A stretch of DNA of 64,000 bases from Bradyrhizobium paxllaeri (GCF_001693515.2 NZ_CP042968.1:6882001-6946000); one strand, 5' to 3'; positions 27,609-37,778 are shown, counted from the stretch's first letter. Notes: a model not told the origin generated them from the letters alone. Translations and numbers: made by a program.

Positions 27609-28655
27609 ATGACGCTCGGCTCTGACGTTTCCCGCCTGACGACCACCGCCTCCAGCGCGGCGGCCAAGGGGCTGTCGATCGTCGTGCCGCTGTACAACGA
27701 GGCGGCGGGGCTCGCTCTGCTGCACGAGCGGCTGACTGGCCTCGCCCGAACGCTGAAGGCGCGCTACGGCTTGGCCTGCGAGGTCGTCTATGTCGACGAC
27801 GGCAGCGCCGACAACACGCTTGTCATCGCGCGCACGCTTGCGGCCGATGCGCTCGACGTCCAGGTGGTGTCGCTGTCGCGCAATTTCGGCAAGGAGGCCG
27901 CGCTGATGGCGGGCCTCGACCACGCCCGCCTCGGCGCGGTTCTGTTCATGGACGGCGACGGCCAGCATCCGCCTGATATGGTCGAAAAGCTGGTCTCGCA
28001 CTGGATCGATGACGGCTACGACGTCGTCTATACCGCAAAGGCGCACCGCGACAATGAATCGCTCCTGCGCCGCCAGGCGGTGCACGGCTTCTACGCGCTG
28101 ATCAATTGGGGCGCCCGGCAGAAGATCCCGGAAGACGCCGGCGACTTCCGCCTGCTGTCGCCGCGCGCGGCGACCGCGCTGCGGCAGTTGCCTGAGCGCA
28201 ACCGCTTCTTCAAGGGCCTGTCGAACTGGATCGGCTTCCGTCAGATCCGCGTCGATTACGAGCCGGCGCCGCGCGCGCATGGCGTCACCACGTTCAGCCC
28301 GGGCCGGCTGATCGGCCTGTCGATCGAGGGGCTGACATCGTTCTCGGTGGCGCCGCTGCGCTTTGCCAGCCTGCTCGGCGTGCTGCTGGCCATCAGCGCC
28401 TTCCTGTTCGGCCTGACCATTCTCTGGGAGGTCTGGACCACCGGCAAGCAGGTCCCCGGCTATCCCTCGCTGATGATCGGCATGATGACGATCGGCGGCG
28501 TGCAGCTCATCATGATCGGCATCGTCGGCGAATATATCGGCAAGATCCTCTCCGAACTGAAGGCGCGTCCGATCTACTTCGTCGCCGAGCACTCAGAGAA
28601 GCGCGCCGACGGCGAGACGACGGCCAGTGCCAGCGAACGGACCGCGGCCGAATGA
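27609..28655 (+). CDS. Family 2 glycosyltransferase with C-terminal membrane helices
   Basis: 348 residues. The GT2 core begins LSIVVPLYNEAAGLALL, with DDGS at 63-66 and the metal-binding MDGDGQHPPD (Asp115, Asp117). It ends with PERNRFFKGLSNWIGF, equivalent to the (Q/R)xxRW region. Two hydrophobic helices near residues 250-310 place the C terminus in the inner membrane. This is the layout of polyprenyl-phosphate sugar transferases (ArnC, DPM1, FlmF2). The stop overlaps the deacetylase start in ATGA, so the pair probably builds and then deacetylates a lipid-linked sugar. The sugar itself is inferred, not seen. Confidence 0.87.
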   Translation: MTLGSDVSRLTTTASSAAAKGLSIVVPLYNEAAGLALLHERLTGLARTLKARYGLACEVVYVDDGSADNTLVIARTLAADALDVQVVSLSRNFGKEAALMAGLDHARLGAVLFMDGDGQHPPDMVEKLVSHWIDDGYDVVYTAKAHRDNESLLRRQAVHGFYALINWGARQKIPEDAGDFRLLSPRAATALRQLPERNRFFKGLSNWIGFRQIRVDYEPAPRAHGVTTFSPGRLIGLSIEGLTSFSVAPLRFASLLGVLLAISAFLFGLTILWEVWTTGKQVPGYPSLMIGMMTIGGVQLIMIGIVGEYIGKILSELKARPIYFVAEHSEKRADGETTASASERTAAE

Positions 28656-29497
28656 ACGATGCCGCGCCGTCGCGCCGGATCTGGCTGTGCGCCGACGATT
28701 ACGGGCTGGCCGAAGGCGTCAACCGCGCCATCCGCGATCTGATCTCGCGGGGCCGTCTCAATGCCACCTCTGTCATGGTGGTGGGACCGGCGATCGGCCG
28801 CGCTGAAGTCACTGCGTTGCAGGAGGTCGCGGCGAAGAGCCCGCGCTGTGCGATCGGGCTGCACGCGACGCTGACCGCGCCGTTTCGTCCGCTGACGATG
28901 CACTTTCGCCCCGTCGACGGCGGCCTGTTTCTGCCGTTTCCAAAATTGCTGCGCGCCGGCCTGTTGCGGCGGATCGATCCAGGCCTGATCGAGGACGAAT
29001 TGTTGGCTCAGCTTGCGGCCTTCAAAGAGCTGTTCGGCCGCGCGCCTGACTTCGTCGACGGCCATCAGCACGCGCAACTCTTCCCCGGCGTGCGCGACGC
29101 GTTCATGCGCGCCGTGCAGGAGGCGGCGCCCGGCGCCTGGGTCCGCCAGGGCGGACGCCTCAAGCCGCTCGGCCAACTGCTCGGCGCGCCGAAGGCACTC
29201 GTGCTCGACGTCCTCAGTGCGCAATTTCGCAAGCGCGCCACGAACGCCAGAATCCCGTTCAACCCGGCCTTCGCCGGCGCCTATGATTTTTCGACAGCTC
29301 CCGATTTCGGCGCGCTGATGGGGCAGTTCCTCGAAGGGCTGCCGGAGGGCGGGCTCGTGATGTGTCATCCCGGCTTTGTCGACGAAACGCTTAGAAGCCT
29401 CGATCCCCTGACCACCCAGCGCGAGGCGGAACACGCGTATCTCGCAAGCGACCTTTTCGCGGCATTGCTGGCGGCGAATAAAGTTACATTGGGCTGA
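28652..29497 (+). CDS. ChbG/HpnK (YdjC) family carbohydrate deacetylase
   Basis: 281 residues. The family metal-site motifs are present: CADDYGLAEGVNRAI (Asp15-Asp16), IGLHATLTAPF, VDGHQHAQLFPGV and VMCHPGF. These enzymes remove N-acetyl groups from amino sugars, for example chitooligosaccharides (ChbG), hopanoid glucosamine (HpnK) or undecaprenyl-phosphate GalNAc (NaxD). The overlap with the membrane glycosyltransferase upstream favours a lipid-linked substrate of the NaxD kind. No hopanoid genes are in the window. No terminator is evident before the DUF2076 gene 133 bases downstream. Confidence 0.87.
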   Translation: MNDAAPSRRIWLCADDYGLAEGVNRAIRDLISRGRLNATSVMVVGPAIGRAEVTALQEVAAKSPRCAIGLHATLTAPFRPLTMHFRPVDGGLFLPFPKLLRAGLLRRIDPGLIEDELLAQLAAFKELFGRAPDFVDGHQHAQLFPGVRDAFMRAVQEAAPGAWVRQGGRLKPLGQLLGAPKALVLDVLSAQFRKRATNARIPFNPAFAGAYDFSTAPDFGALMGQFLEGLPEGGLVMCHPGFVDETLRSLDPLTTQREAEHAYLASDLFAALLAANKVTLG

Positions 29498-29630
29498 CGC
29501 AAATCCGCGGAATGTGACCGGCGTATTGTCGCATACCAAAATTTAATTTGGCCGCCCACTACTTGCGACGCAAAGCCCGCCCTACATCTTGCCCGCGCGT
29601 CGACGACGATCCGGCGCGAGGGAGAGGGCC

Positions 29631-30479
29631 ATGACACCGCAAGAACGCCAACTGATTGACGATCTTTTCGACCGGCTGACCAAGCTGGAGAGCGCCAAGC
29701 GCGATCCGGAGGCGATGTCGGCGATCATGCAGGGCCTGCGCAACGCGCCCAATGCAGTCTATGCGCTGGTGCAGACCGCGCTGGTGCAGGACGAAGCGCT
29801 GAAGCGCGCCGACATGCGCATCCAGGAATTGGAAGCGGCGACGTCGGGCCAGCAAGCTCAATCCGGCGGCTTCCTCGATTCGATGCGCGACGCCATCTTC
29901 GGACAGAACCAGCAGCCGCAAGGCTCATCGCAAGGTTCGGTGCCGAACGTTCGCGCGCCCGACATGGCCAGCCGCCCGACCTGGAACAGCGGTCAGGTGC
30001 TGCAGCAGAGCCAGGCGCCCGGGCAGTACAATCAGCCGGGCTATGGCCAGCCTCCGGGATATGGCCAGCCCTATGGCGGCGCGCAGCAGCCGCAGCCGGC
30101 ATTCGGCGGCGGCGGCTCGTTCCTCGGCACCGCGGCAGCGGCCGCAGCCGGCGTGGTCGGCGGTTCGCTGCTGGCCAGCAGCATCCGCTCGATGATGGGC
30201 GGCGGCAACCACCAGGCGTTCGGCGACACGGCGAACCACCGCGGCGGCATCGAGGACCGCAGGCCTTCGGGCGACCAGTCCGGCGGCGATCTTGCTCGCG
30301 AAGCCGGGATCAACGACATCGGCTCGTCGAGCCGGCGCGCCGACAACAATGATCAAGGATCGCGACAGGGATTCTTCGATCAGGACCCGCACGGCGATGA
30401 CGACATGGATCACGACTCCGACGACTTCGACGGCGATGATGGTGGCTTCGATGATGGCGGCGACAGCGATTACGCGTGA
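29631..30479 (+). CDS. DUF2076 family periplasm-type protein
   Basis: 282 residues. The N-terminal MTPQERQLIDDLFDRL and the following helical segment to about residue 75 are the DUF2076 hallmark. The middle is Gln/Pro/Gly/Tyr-rich (repeats of PGYGQP). A glycine-flanked helix (FLGTAAAAAAGVVGGSLLASSIRSMMGG) resembles a glycine-zipper membrane segment. The last 45 residues are very acidic (repeated DDGG and DHD). Function unknown. The ATG at 29631 follows GGGAGAGGG. A strong terminator follows at 30504. Confidence 0.82.
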   Translation: MTPQERQLIDDLFDRLTKLESAKRDPEAMSAIMQGLRNAPNAVYALVQTALVQDEALKRADMRIQELEAATSGQQAQSGGFLDSMRDAIFGQNQQPQGSSQGSVPNVRAPDMASRPTWNSGQVLQQSQAPGQYNQPGYGQPPGYGQPYGGAQQPQPAFGGGGSFLGTAAAAAAGVVGGSLLASSIRSMMGGGNHQAFGDTANHRGGIEDRRPSGDQSGGDLAREAGINDIGSSSRRADNNDQGSRQGFFDQDPHGDDDMDHDSDDFDGDDGGFDDGGDSDYA

Positions 30480-30503
30480 GCGTCGCGAAATCTGAAATCG
30501 GAA

Positions 30504-30531
30504 ACGGCCGCCCGATTGGGCGGCCGTTTTT
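30504..30531 (+). terminator. Intrinsic terminator after the DUF2076 gene
   Basis: A 10-bp perfect stem (ACGGCCGCCC at 30504-30513 with GGGCGGCCGT at 30518-30527), a 4-base loop and a T run. Confidence 0.88.
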
Positions 30532-30536
30532 GTTTC

Positions 30537-30624
30537 GTAGCCCGGATGGAGCGAAGCGCAATCCGGGAATCGGCGCCCAAGCGCTCTACGGCCCCCGGGT
30601 TACGCTGCGCTTCACCCGGGCTAC
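30537..30624. repeat. GTAGCCCGG palindromic repeat, copy 3, hybrid arms
   Basis: The left arm is the same GTAGCCCGGATGGAGCG form as at 8387 and 15181. The right arm, read on the minus strand, is GTAGCCCGGGTGAAGCGCAG, a variant form. It lies between the convergent DUF2076 and L,D-transpeptidase genes, directly after the terminator. Confidence 0.87.
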
Positions 30625-30632
30625 GCAGAACC

Positions 30633-31421
30633 TCAGATCACCACCACTCGCGCCCCGACGCCGACGCGGCCGTAGAGATCGATCACGTCTTCGTTGCGCA
30701 TGCGGATGCAGCCGGACGAAACGTTGGTGCCGATGGTCCAGGGCTCGTTGGAGCCGTGGATGCGATAGAGCGACGAGCCCAGATACATCGCGCGCGCGCC
30801 GAGCGGATTATCCGACCCGCCCTCCATGTAACGCGGCAGATCGGGGCGGCGCGCCAGCATTTCCGGCGGCGGCGTCCAGGCCGGCCATTCCTTCTTGGCC
30901 GAGATCGTCTTCACGCCCGACCAGGTGAAGCCGGGCCGGCCGACGCCGACGCCATAGCGCAGCGCCTTGCCGTCGCCCTGCACCAGGAACAGGAACTTGT
31001 TCGGGGTGTCGATCACGATGGTGCCCGGGCTTTCCTTGCCGTGATACTCGACCACCTGCTTTTCATATTTCGGATCGAGCCGGTGCTGCGCGGGATCGAC
31101 CAGTTCCTCCTCGCGCCGCATCGACTGCTGCGGATCCATCGGCGGCAGCAGCATGCGCCGCCCGCCATAGCCGTAGTCGGGCTGCGGCTGATAGGCCTGC
31201 TCCCGCTGGTAGCGCCCACCCTGCGGCGTATCGCCGAACAGGAATTCGATGAAGCCGCCGCCCATATTGGAGGCCGTGCGCACCGGTGCCGGCTGCGCGG
31301 GCTGGCGGGCGTAGATCACGGTGGGCTCGGTTGAGGATGAGGCGTCGATCGCTGCGGCCTCACTGGCGAAGCAAAGGCAAGACACGCTCGCAAGGAGCGC
31401 AAAAGGGATTTTTCCGGACAT
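30633..31421 (-). CDS. L,D-transpeptidase (YkuD domain)
   Basis: 262 residues with a signal peptide (cut near AAAIDA). A Pro/Gln/Tyr-rich linker precedes the YkuD domain, which starts about residue 130 (GTIVIDTPNKFLFLV). The catalytic motif is intact: IHGSNEP with the His, then NVSSGCIRM with the nucleophile Cys. Such enzymes form 3-3 cross-links in peptidoglycan or attach proteins to it, in the periplasm. It stands alone, divergent from cheZ. Confidence 0.92.
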   Translation of the reverse strand: MSGKIPFALLASVSCLCFASEAAAIDASSSTEPTVIYARQPAQPAPVRTASNMGGGFIEFLFGDTPQGGRYQREQAYQPQPDYGYGGRRMLLPPMDPQQSMRREEELVDPAQHRLDPKYEKQVVEYHGKESPGTIVIDTPNKFLFLVQGDGKALRYGVGVGRPGFTWSGVKTISAKKEWPAWTPPPEMLARRPDLPRYMEGGSDNPLGARAMYLGSSLYRIHGSNEPWTIGTNVSSGCIRMRNEDVIDLYGRVGVGARVVVI

Positions 31422-31719
31422 CGACGTACTCTGTACTGTTCGTCACTGCGGGTACCGCGAATGAAGCGCCGCTGCACGCGATCAATACAAATCAAAACCT
31501 AATCGGTTTGGTAAACGAAAACCGCGTTTGGATTCACCATTTCGGCAAGCACGTCTGGATTTGCCGGACAGCGTTTATTTTGCGTGAACGCGAGGCCACA
31601 TGGTTAATCGTTGGTGTGCGGCCGCGGGCAAACCGCCGGCACGACGTGTTCCGGCGTGAACCTGACGTTAAAGGGCATCCGCTAAAAACACACGTGAAAT
31701 GAAGGGGTGGGAAAAACTC
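31422..31719. other. Divergent intergenic region between L,D-transpeptidase and cheZ
   Basis: 298 bases. I see no conserved reading frame or repeat. It should hold the promoters of both genes; AT-richer stretches at about 31480-31520 and 31560-31600 are candidates but no clear hexamers stand out. Confidence 0.5.
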
Positions 31720-32493
31720 ATGTCGGTCAATCGCAAGCGTTTTCGTATCGAACAAGCCATTCTGGGCGACGCGCCAATTGTCATGCCGGCCGAGGGCGGC
31801 GAGATCGGCCCGATGCATCGCGAGATCATGGCCGAGCTGCGCCAGATCCGCGCACAGATGGCGAGCTTCGGTCACGCCCGCGCCGCAGGTAGCGAGGTTG
31901 CCGACGTCGCGCGCGAGATTGCCGAATCCCACGCGCTGCTGGAAACCTATCGCGCGCAGATCGAGCAGTGCGAGAAGCTGAAGGTCGAGCTCGACCTCAT
32001 TCACGACGCCATCAACCGCACCAAGCGCGAAATCGCCACCCTGCACGGCAAGAGCTTTGACGGCCAGGAAATGGCCAAGGTCAACGGCGAGCTCGGCGCC
32101 GTCGTCGGCGGCACCGAACAAGCCACCCAGCAAATTCTCGAAGCCACCGAGGCGATCGACCAGGCGGCGACCGCGCTGTCGAAGAACATCTCGCCCGACC
32201 AGCAGAAGCTGCTCAGCGAGGAAATTCAGGAACGTGTCGTCTCGATCTTCGAAGCCTGCAACTTCCAGGACCTCACCGGCCAGCGCATCAGCAAGGTGAT
32301 GACCACGATGAAGTTCATCGAGCAGCACATCTACACGATGATGGACATCTGGGGCGGCGTCGACGCCATCAAGGCGCACGCCCAGCCGATCGTCGACACC
32401 CGCGAGGGCGACGCCAAGCTGCTCAACGGCCCGAAGCTGGACGGCGACGCCGGCCATGCCTCGCAGGACGACATCGACGCGCTGTTCGATTGA
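31720..32493 (+). CDS. Protein phosphatase CheZ-like
   Basis: 257 residues from the ATG at 31720 (MSVNRKRFRIE); the ATG at 31699 lacks a ribosome binding site. Long helices with heptad-like spacing (residues 60-160) precede FEACNFQDLTGQRI. Asp184 and Gln188 there match the CheY-P-hydrolysing Asp and Gln of E. coli CheZ (Asp143, Gln147). The C terminus, SQDDIDALFD after a flexible acidic linker, resembles the CheY-binding helix of CheZ. No other chemotaxis gene is in the window, so the cognate receiver protein is unknown. A terminator follows at 32521. Confidence 0.82.
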   Translation: MSVNRKRFRIEQAILGDAPIVMPAEGGEIGPMHREIMAELRQIRAQMASFGHARAAGSEVADVAREIAESHALLETYRAQIEQCEKLKVELDLIHDAINRTKREIATLHGKSFDGQEMAKVNGELGAVVGGTEQATQQILEATEAIDQAATALSKNISPDQQKLLSEEIQERVVSIFEACNFQDLTGQRISKVMTTMKFIEQHIYTMMDIWGGVDAIKAHAQPIVDTREGDAKLLNGPKLDGDAGHASQDDIDALFD

Positions 32494-32520
32494 TCGGACG
32501 GTTAACGCGGAACAAACAAA

Positions 32521-32546
32521 ACGCCGGCAGAGATGCCGGCGTTTTT
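32521..32546 (+). terminator. Intrinsic terminator after the CheZ-like gene
   Basis: An 8-bp stem (ACGCCGGC at 32521-32528 with GCCGGCGT at 32535-32542), a 6-base loop and TTTTT, 27 bases after the stop. Confidence 0.87.
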
Positions 32547-32558
32547 CTTGTAGGACTC

Positions 32559-32641
32559 GTCATTGCGAGCGAAGCGAAGCAATCGATTCCTCCGCTTGCG
32601 GTGCGATGGATTGCTTCGTCGCTTTCGCTCCTCGCAATGAC
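32559..32641. repeat. GTCATTGCGAG...CTCGCAATGAC palindromic repeat
   Basis: Arms GTCATTGCGAGCGAAGCGAA and its near complement TTCGCTCCTCGCAATGAC enclose AGCAATCGATTCC and GGATTGCTTCG inner arms. It lies between the convergent CheZ-like and lipoprotein genes, after the terminator. Confidence 0.87.
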
Positions 32642-32662
32642 GGCTTGTCGAATACCGAGGCC

Positions 32663-33178
32663 TCACGCCCGCGGAGCGCAGCGCACGTACACCATGTTGC
32701 CGTAGCGGACCGCGGCATCCTTTTCGATGAAGCGGGTCACGAGCACGCGGCCGTCGAACGAGACGATCTCGCGGTCCTGTTCGCCGCCGGCGGGACCGGC
32801 CGGTCCGATGTAATTCTTGCCGCTCGGGCTGCCCTTGAGGCGCAGCTCCTGCGGGGTGGCCTGGTCGGCCAGATGCATGACGACGCCGCCGCTGGTGCCG
32901 GCGCCGATCACATAGGGCTGCTTGCACTGCCCGCGTGCTGCAGCTTCGGTGCGGGCGCGGTCGTTGGGATTCTGGAACGAGGCGAGGCCCCAGCGGCCGA
33001 CGATCTCGTCGGACCGGATGGTGGCCGGCATTTCCGGCGCAACGGCGGGTTCGGCATCGGGTGCCGGGCCGGACGACAGCGACGGCAGGCTCATGCTGCT
33101 GCACGCCGCCAGCAAGATCGTCAGCGCCGACGCGATCGCCAGTTTGGCGACCGTACGCGCATTACGTGAGCTGATCAT
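32663..33178 (-). CDS. Putative lipoprotein of unknown function
   Basis: 171 residues from the ATG at 33178 (GGGGGAA upstream). The signal sequence ends in ILLAACSS, a good lipobox with Cys at about residue 26. A short Pro/Ala-rich linker is followed by a beta-rich domain (IVGRWGLASFQNP, then VSFDGRVLVTRFIEKDAAVRYGNMVYVRC). The GRWGL and late strands recall inhibitor or lipocalin-like small exported proteins, but I cannot name the family. Probably anchored in the outer membrane. Confidence 0.68.
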   Translation of the reverse strand: MISSRNARTVAKLAIASALTILLAACSSMSLPSLSSGPAPDAEPAVAPEMPATIRSDEIVGRWGLASFQNPNDRARTEAAARGQCKQPYVIGAGTSGGVVMHLADQATPQELRLKGSPSGKNYIGPAGPAGGEQDREIVSFDGRVLVTRFIEKDAAVRYGNMVYVRCAPRA

Positions 33179-33335
33179 CGCATTCCCCCGAGCAATTTGG
33201 CCGCTCCCGTCAAGCAGCCAACCGTAAAAAGCCTGCCGGAGCAATGACGTCGGTTAAGTTTACGCCGCTGCACCGATTCAGTTTCCGTTGAGCATCCTAT
33301 ACTGGCCTCAAGAAGGCCTTAACCCCCTTGTTTGC

Positions 33336-33364
33336 TTGACAGGACCAGCGCCAAGCCATATTTC
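33336..33364 (+). promoter_or_regulatory. Candidate sigma-70 type promoter of groESL
   Basis: TTGACA at 33336-33341, a 17-base spacer and TATTTC at 33359-33364. The predicted start near 33371 would place the CIRCE element at the beginning of the transcript, the usual arrangement for HrcA control. Confidence 0.6.
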
Positions 33365-33376
33365 CCGGCCCCACGT

Positions 33377-33403
33377 TTAGCACTCAAATACGAAGATTGC
33401 TAA
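33377..33403 (+). promoter_or_regulatory. CIRCE operator (HrcA binding site)
   Basis: TTAGCACTC, a 9-base spacer, and GATTGCTAA. The consensus is TTAGCACTC-N9-GAGTGCTAA, so only one base (T for G in the second arm) differs. It stands 111 bases before the groES start and just after a plausible promoter, implying heat-shock derepression of groESL through HrcA. Confidence 0.92.
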
Positions 33404-33513
33404 GGGGTGTGCTGTCCCGCCCGGGGCGGCGTCGAATACCCGGCATTCCAGCCATTTTCAATGGCGCAGACCTGAAACCGAGCCTCCCCAGAGGAACTTC
33501 AAGAGGAGACGTC

Positions 33514-35602
<2,089 letters not shown>

Positions 35603-35627
35603 GCCCTGCCCTTCTCTCGGACAGATC

Positions 35628-35657
35628 GAAGGCCGCCTCCGGGCGGCCTTCTTTTTT
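35628..35657 (+). terminator. Intrinsic terminator of groESL
   Basis: A 10-bp perfect stem (GAAGGCCGCC at 35628-35637 with GGCGGCCTTC at 35642-35651), a 4-base loop and six T residues. Confidence 0.92.
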
Positions 35658-35821
35658 GACGAACAGGCGCCGTATCGGTTCAGACGGAGAACCGAAACGA
35701 CACCTTCTCTTTGTTTTGACGCATTTTCTTCACGCCGACCGACATCCGCTTCGCTCGAAAACGCTAGCGGGATTTGCTAGGTACGACGACGCCAATTCCA
35801 TCCCGTCTGAGGAACTTCCAT

Positions 35822-37021
35822 ATGCGCGCGCTCTTGCCTTGCCTGCTCGGTCTGATGATGGCTTCCCCTCACCTCGCCTTCGCCCAGATGAAACTTCCCT
35901 CCAAGACGACGCCGGGCGCTATCGAGACGCGCTATTTCACCGCCATCGACGGTCTCATGGACGGCAATGCCGATGTCGTGCTGAAGGAAACCCGCCAGGG
36001 CAAGACCGTCACGGCGGCGACCCTCGATGTCTGCTATCCCGCCGCAAAAGGCTCCGACCGCAAGGACCGCTTCGTCGCCACCCTCACCGTCAGCGGCCAG
36101 AACCTGACCGGCACCACGCAGAGCATGGGTGACAAGCAGCCGGTCACAGTCAAGCTGTTGCGCAAGCCTGTCGGCGACACCTTCGAATTCCGCGGCCAGA
36201 TCACCGTTGGCTCGAACGTGACGGAAGTCGCTTCTACTGATAATTCCGATCTCAGCGAGAAAGAATTTTTGGACAACCAGACCAGCGATGACGGCATTAC
36301 ACCGGCGCCAAAGGAATTTACCGACGTTTCGCCCGAGGCGATCGGCGTGCGGATCAAGCTCGACGCCGCACTGGATTTCCTAAAGGGCCTGAAAGGCGAG
36401 GCCGTCGAGATCGGGCTATCCAGCCTTTCGGTCTCCTGCGACGCGCTGCGCGCCGGCGAGCAGACCATCAACCTCACCGCCGATCCCGAGCGCGCCGCCG
36501 CGCTGATTGCGAAGGTAAAGGCGACGCAGGGCGTGGTCACCGCCGGATGGACCAGCGGCGCTGTCGAGATGGACCGCACCATCCGCTTTGCCGCCGCCGA
36601 ATGGCGCGACGGCGACAAGATTAACCGCGACAAGATCGTCTCCGCCATTTCGGGCGTGCTCGCGAAAACGCTTGCCGCCAGGCCGGCGGGCGCCGACTGG
36701 AACGCCAATACCGGAAAGCTGAGGTTGAGCTTCAAGCGGCCGAGCCCGATCTATCCCGCGCTCGGGCTGACCGAAACTGTCGAAATCACTGCGCTGGTCT
36801 CGCCGGACAAGCCGGGCGCTTCCGACCGGCTGATGCTGTGGATTTCGAGCCCGGTGACCACGACCGCGGATGAAGGCGCGGGTCCCAAACTGCATCTATC
36901 GGAAGATTCCACCGGCGACGAGGAAGGCGGCGAACCGAAGGACGACAATGGCTCGATCGAGGCGCTGGCCAAGGAGTTCAAGGGTCAGCGTTGGGACGCG
37001 GACAAGAGCGTGTGGAAATAG
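35822..37021 (+). CDS. Exported protein of unknown function
   Basis: 399 residues from the ATG at 35822. A signal peptide (MRALLPCLLGLMMASPHLAFAQ) precedes a soluble, mostly beta and alpha/beta-looking protein without repeats or recognisable motifs. One near-invariant-looking segment is VSCDALRAGEQTINLTADP. The last 40 residues are acidic (EDSTGDEEGGEPKDD). Two isolated Cys residues (VCYP, VSCDA) could form a disulfide. I do not recognise the family. It is single, between the groESL terminator and a convergent hairpin. Confidence 0.7.
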   Translation: MRALLPCLLGLMMASPHLAFAQMKLPSKTTPGAIETRYFTAIDGLMDGNADVVLKETRQGKTVTAATLDVCYPAAKGSDRKDRFVATLTVSGQNLTGTTQSMGDKQPVTVKLLRKPVGDTFEFRGQITVGSNVTEVASTDNSDLSEKEFLDNQTSDDGITPAPKEFTDVSPEAIGVRIKLDAALDFLKGLKGEAVEIGLSSLSVSCDALRAGEQTINLTADPERAAALIAKVKATQGVVTAGWTSGAVEMDRTIRFAAAEWRDGDKINRDKIVSAISGVLAKTLAARPAGADWNANTGKLRLSFKRPSPIYPALGLTETVEITALVSPDKPGASDRLMLWISSPVTTTADEGAGPKLHLSEDSTGDEEGGEPKDDNGSIEALAKEFKGQRWDADKSVWK

Positions 37022-37062
37022 CGCGGTTTCCAGCGTGTGAAAAAACGTATCAAAACAACAAT

Positions 37063-37101
37063 CGAGAGCCCGATTCTGCTTCTATCAGAACCGGACTCTC
37101 G
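37063..37101. terminator. Probable bidirectional terminator hairpin
   Basis: CGAGAGCCCGATTCTG at 37063-37078 pairs, with two mismatches, to CAGAACCGGACTCTCG at 37086-37101. It lies between convergent genes. Read on the minus strand it is followed by ATTGTTGTTTTG, so it best fits termination of the SnoaL-like gene. Confidence 0.6.
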
Positions 37102-37140
37102 TGTTGGGTCCGCGTTCGCGCGACGAGACATCGAGGCCAG

Positions 37141-37611
37141 CTACCTCGGGGTTGATGGCATGGCCGAGGAATGGTGATCGACGATCAGCCAACGCTCGCC
37201 GTTCTTGACGTAGGTGAAGCTGTAGCGCGCCGGCAAACTCTTCGTCTCACCATCCTTCACATAGGAGAATGTGTAGTAGCCGGTATTGACCGCCGCATTC
37301 CCGTACACGCGGATCAGTTGATCGCCGAAGGTTACCTTGAGGCTGGGCAGAGCCTTGAAGGCGCCCACAAAATAGTCTCGTAGCGCCGCCCGGTCGGAGC
37401 GTACGGTCGGCGACAATGTGCCCCAAAGCACGGCATCGTCCGAATAGAGCGGCAACAACTTTTCGGGATCGCCTTCGCCAAGAGCCTGCCCCCATCCCGA
37501 GGTCGCCGTCGCCACTTCCGCTTTCGGCTCGACCAGGGCGCTGGAGCCAAACGACAACATCACCATGCACAAGGCAAGTGCTGCACCAGCGAATTTTGGA
37601 GAAGATTGCAT
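37141..37611 (-). CDS. Exported SnoaL/NTF2-like (DUF4440-type) protein
   Basis: 156 residues from the ATG at 37611; an earlier in-frame codon at 37671 is less likely. The signal peptide (FAGAALALCMVMLSFGSSAL) precedes one NTF2-like domain: WGQALGEGDPEKLLPLYSDDAVLWGTLSP, then YFVGAFKALPSLKVTFGDQLIR and YSFTYVKNGERWLIVDHHSS. The cone-shaped fold binds small ligands or calmodulin-kinase-like partners. Proteins of this kind are annotated SgcJ/EcaC family with no firm activity. Confidence 0.8.
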   Translation of the reverse strand: MQSSPKFAGAALALCMVMLSFGSSALVEPKAEVATATSGWGQALGEGDPEKLLPLYSDDAVLWGTLSPTVRSDRAALRDYFVGAFKALPSLKVTFGDQLIRVYGNAAVNTGYYTFSYVKDGETKSLPARYSFTYVKNGERWLIVDHHSSAMPSTPR

Positions 37612-37679
37612 GACATCCTCCCTTTGCGAATATGTACAGACATGTGTCCGCTTGAGACGACCTCTTGCCATGCAAGCGG

Positions 37680-37778
37680 CTACTGTTTGCGCGGATCGTT
37701 AGCCGGATTGATGTAATCGATTCCACCGGGGCCGATAAATTGGACTTGAAACTCGCTTCCGGTCCTCCCAAGCCACAT
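37680..37778 (-). CDS. Possible 32-residue small protein or gene remnant
   Basis: The frame ATG at 37778 to TAG at 37680-37682 reads MWLGRTGSEFQVQFIGPGGI followed by DYINPANDPRKQ. The composition is protein-like, unlike the other frames here, and resembles the C-terminal end of a larger protein. No clear ribosome binding site. It lies 68 bases upstream of the SnoaL-like gene. It may be a remnant of a degraded gene; weak call. Confidence 0.25.
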   Translation of the reverse strand: MWLGRTGSEFQVQFIGPGGIDYINPANDPRKQ

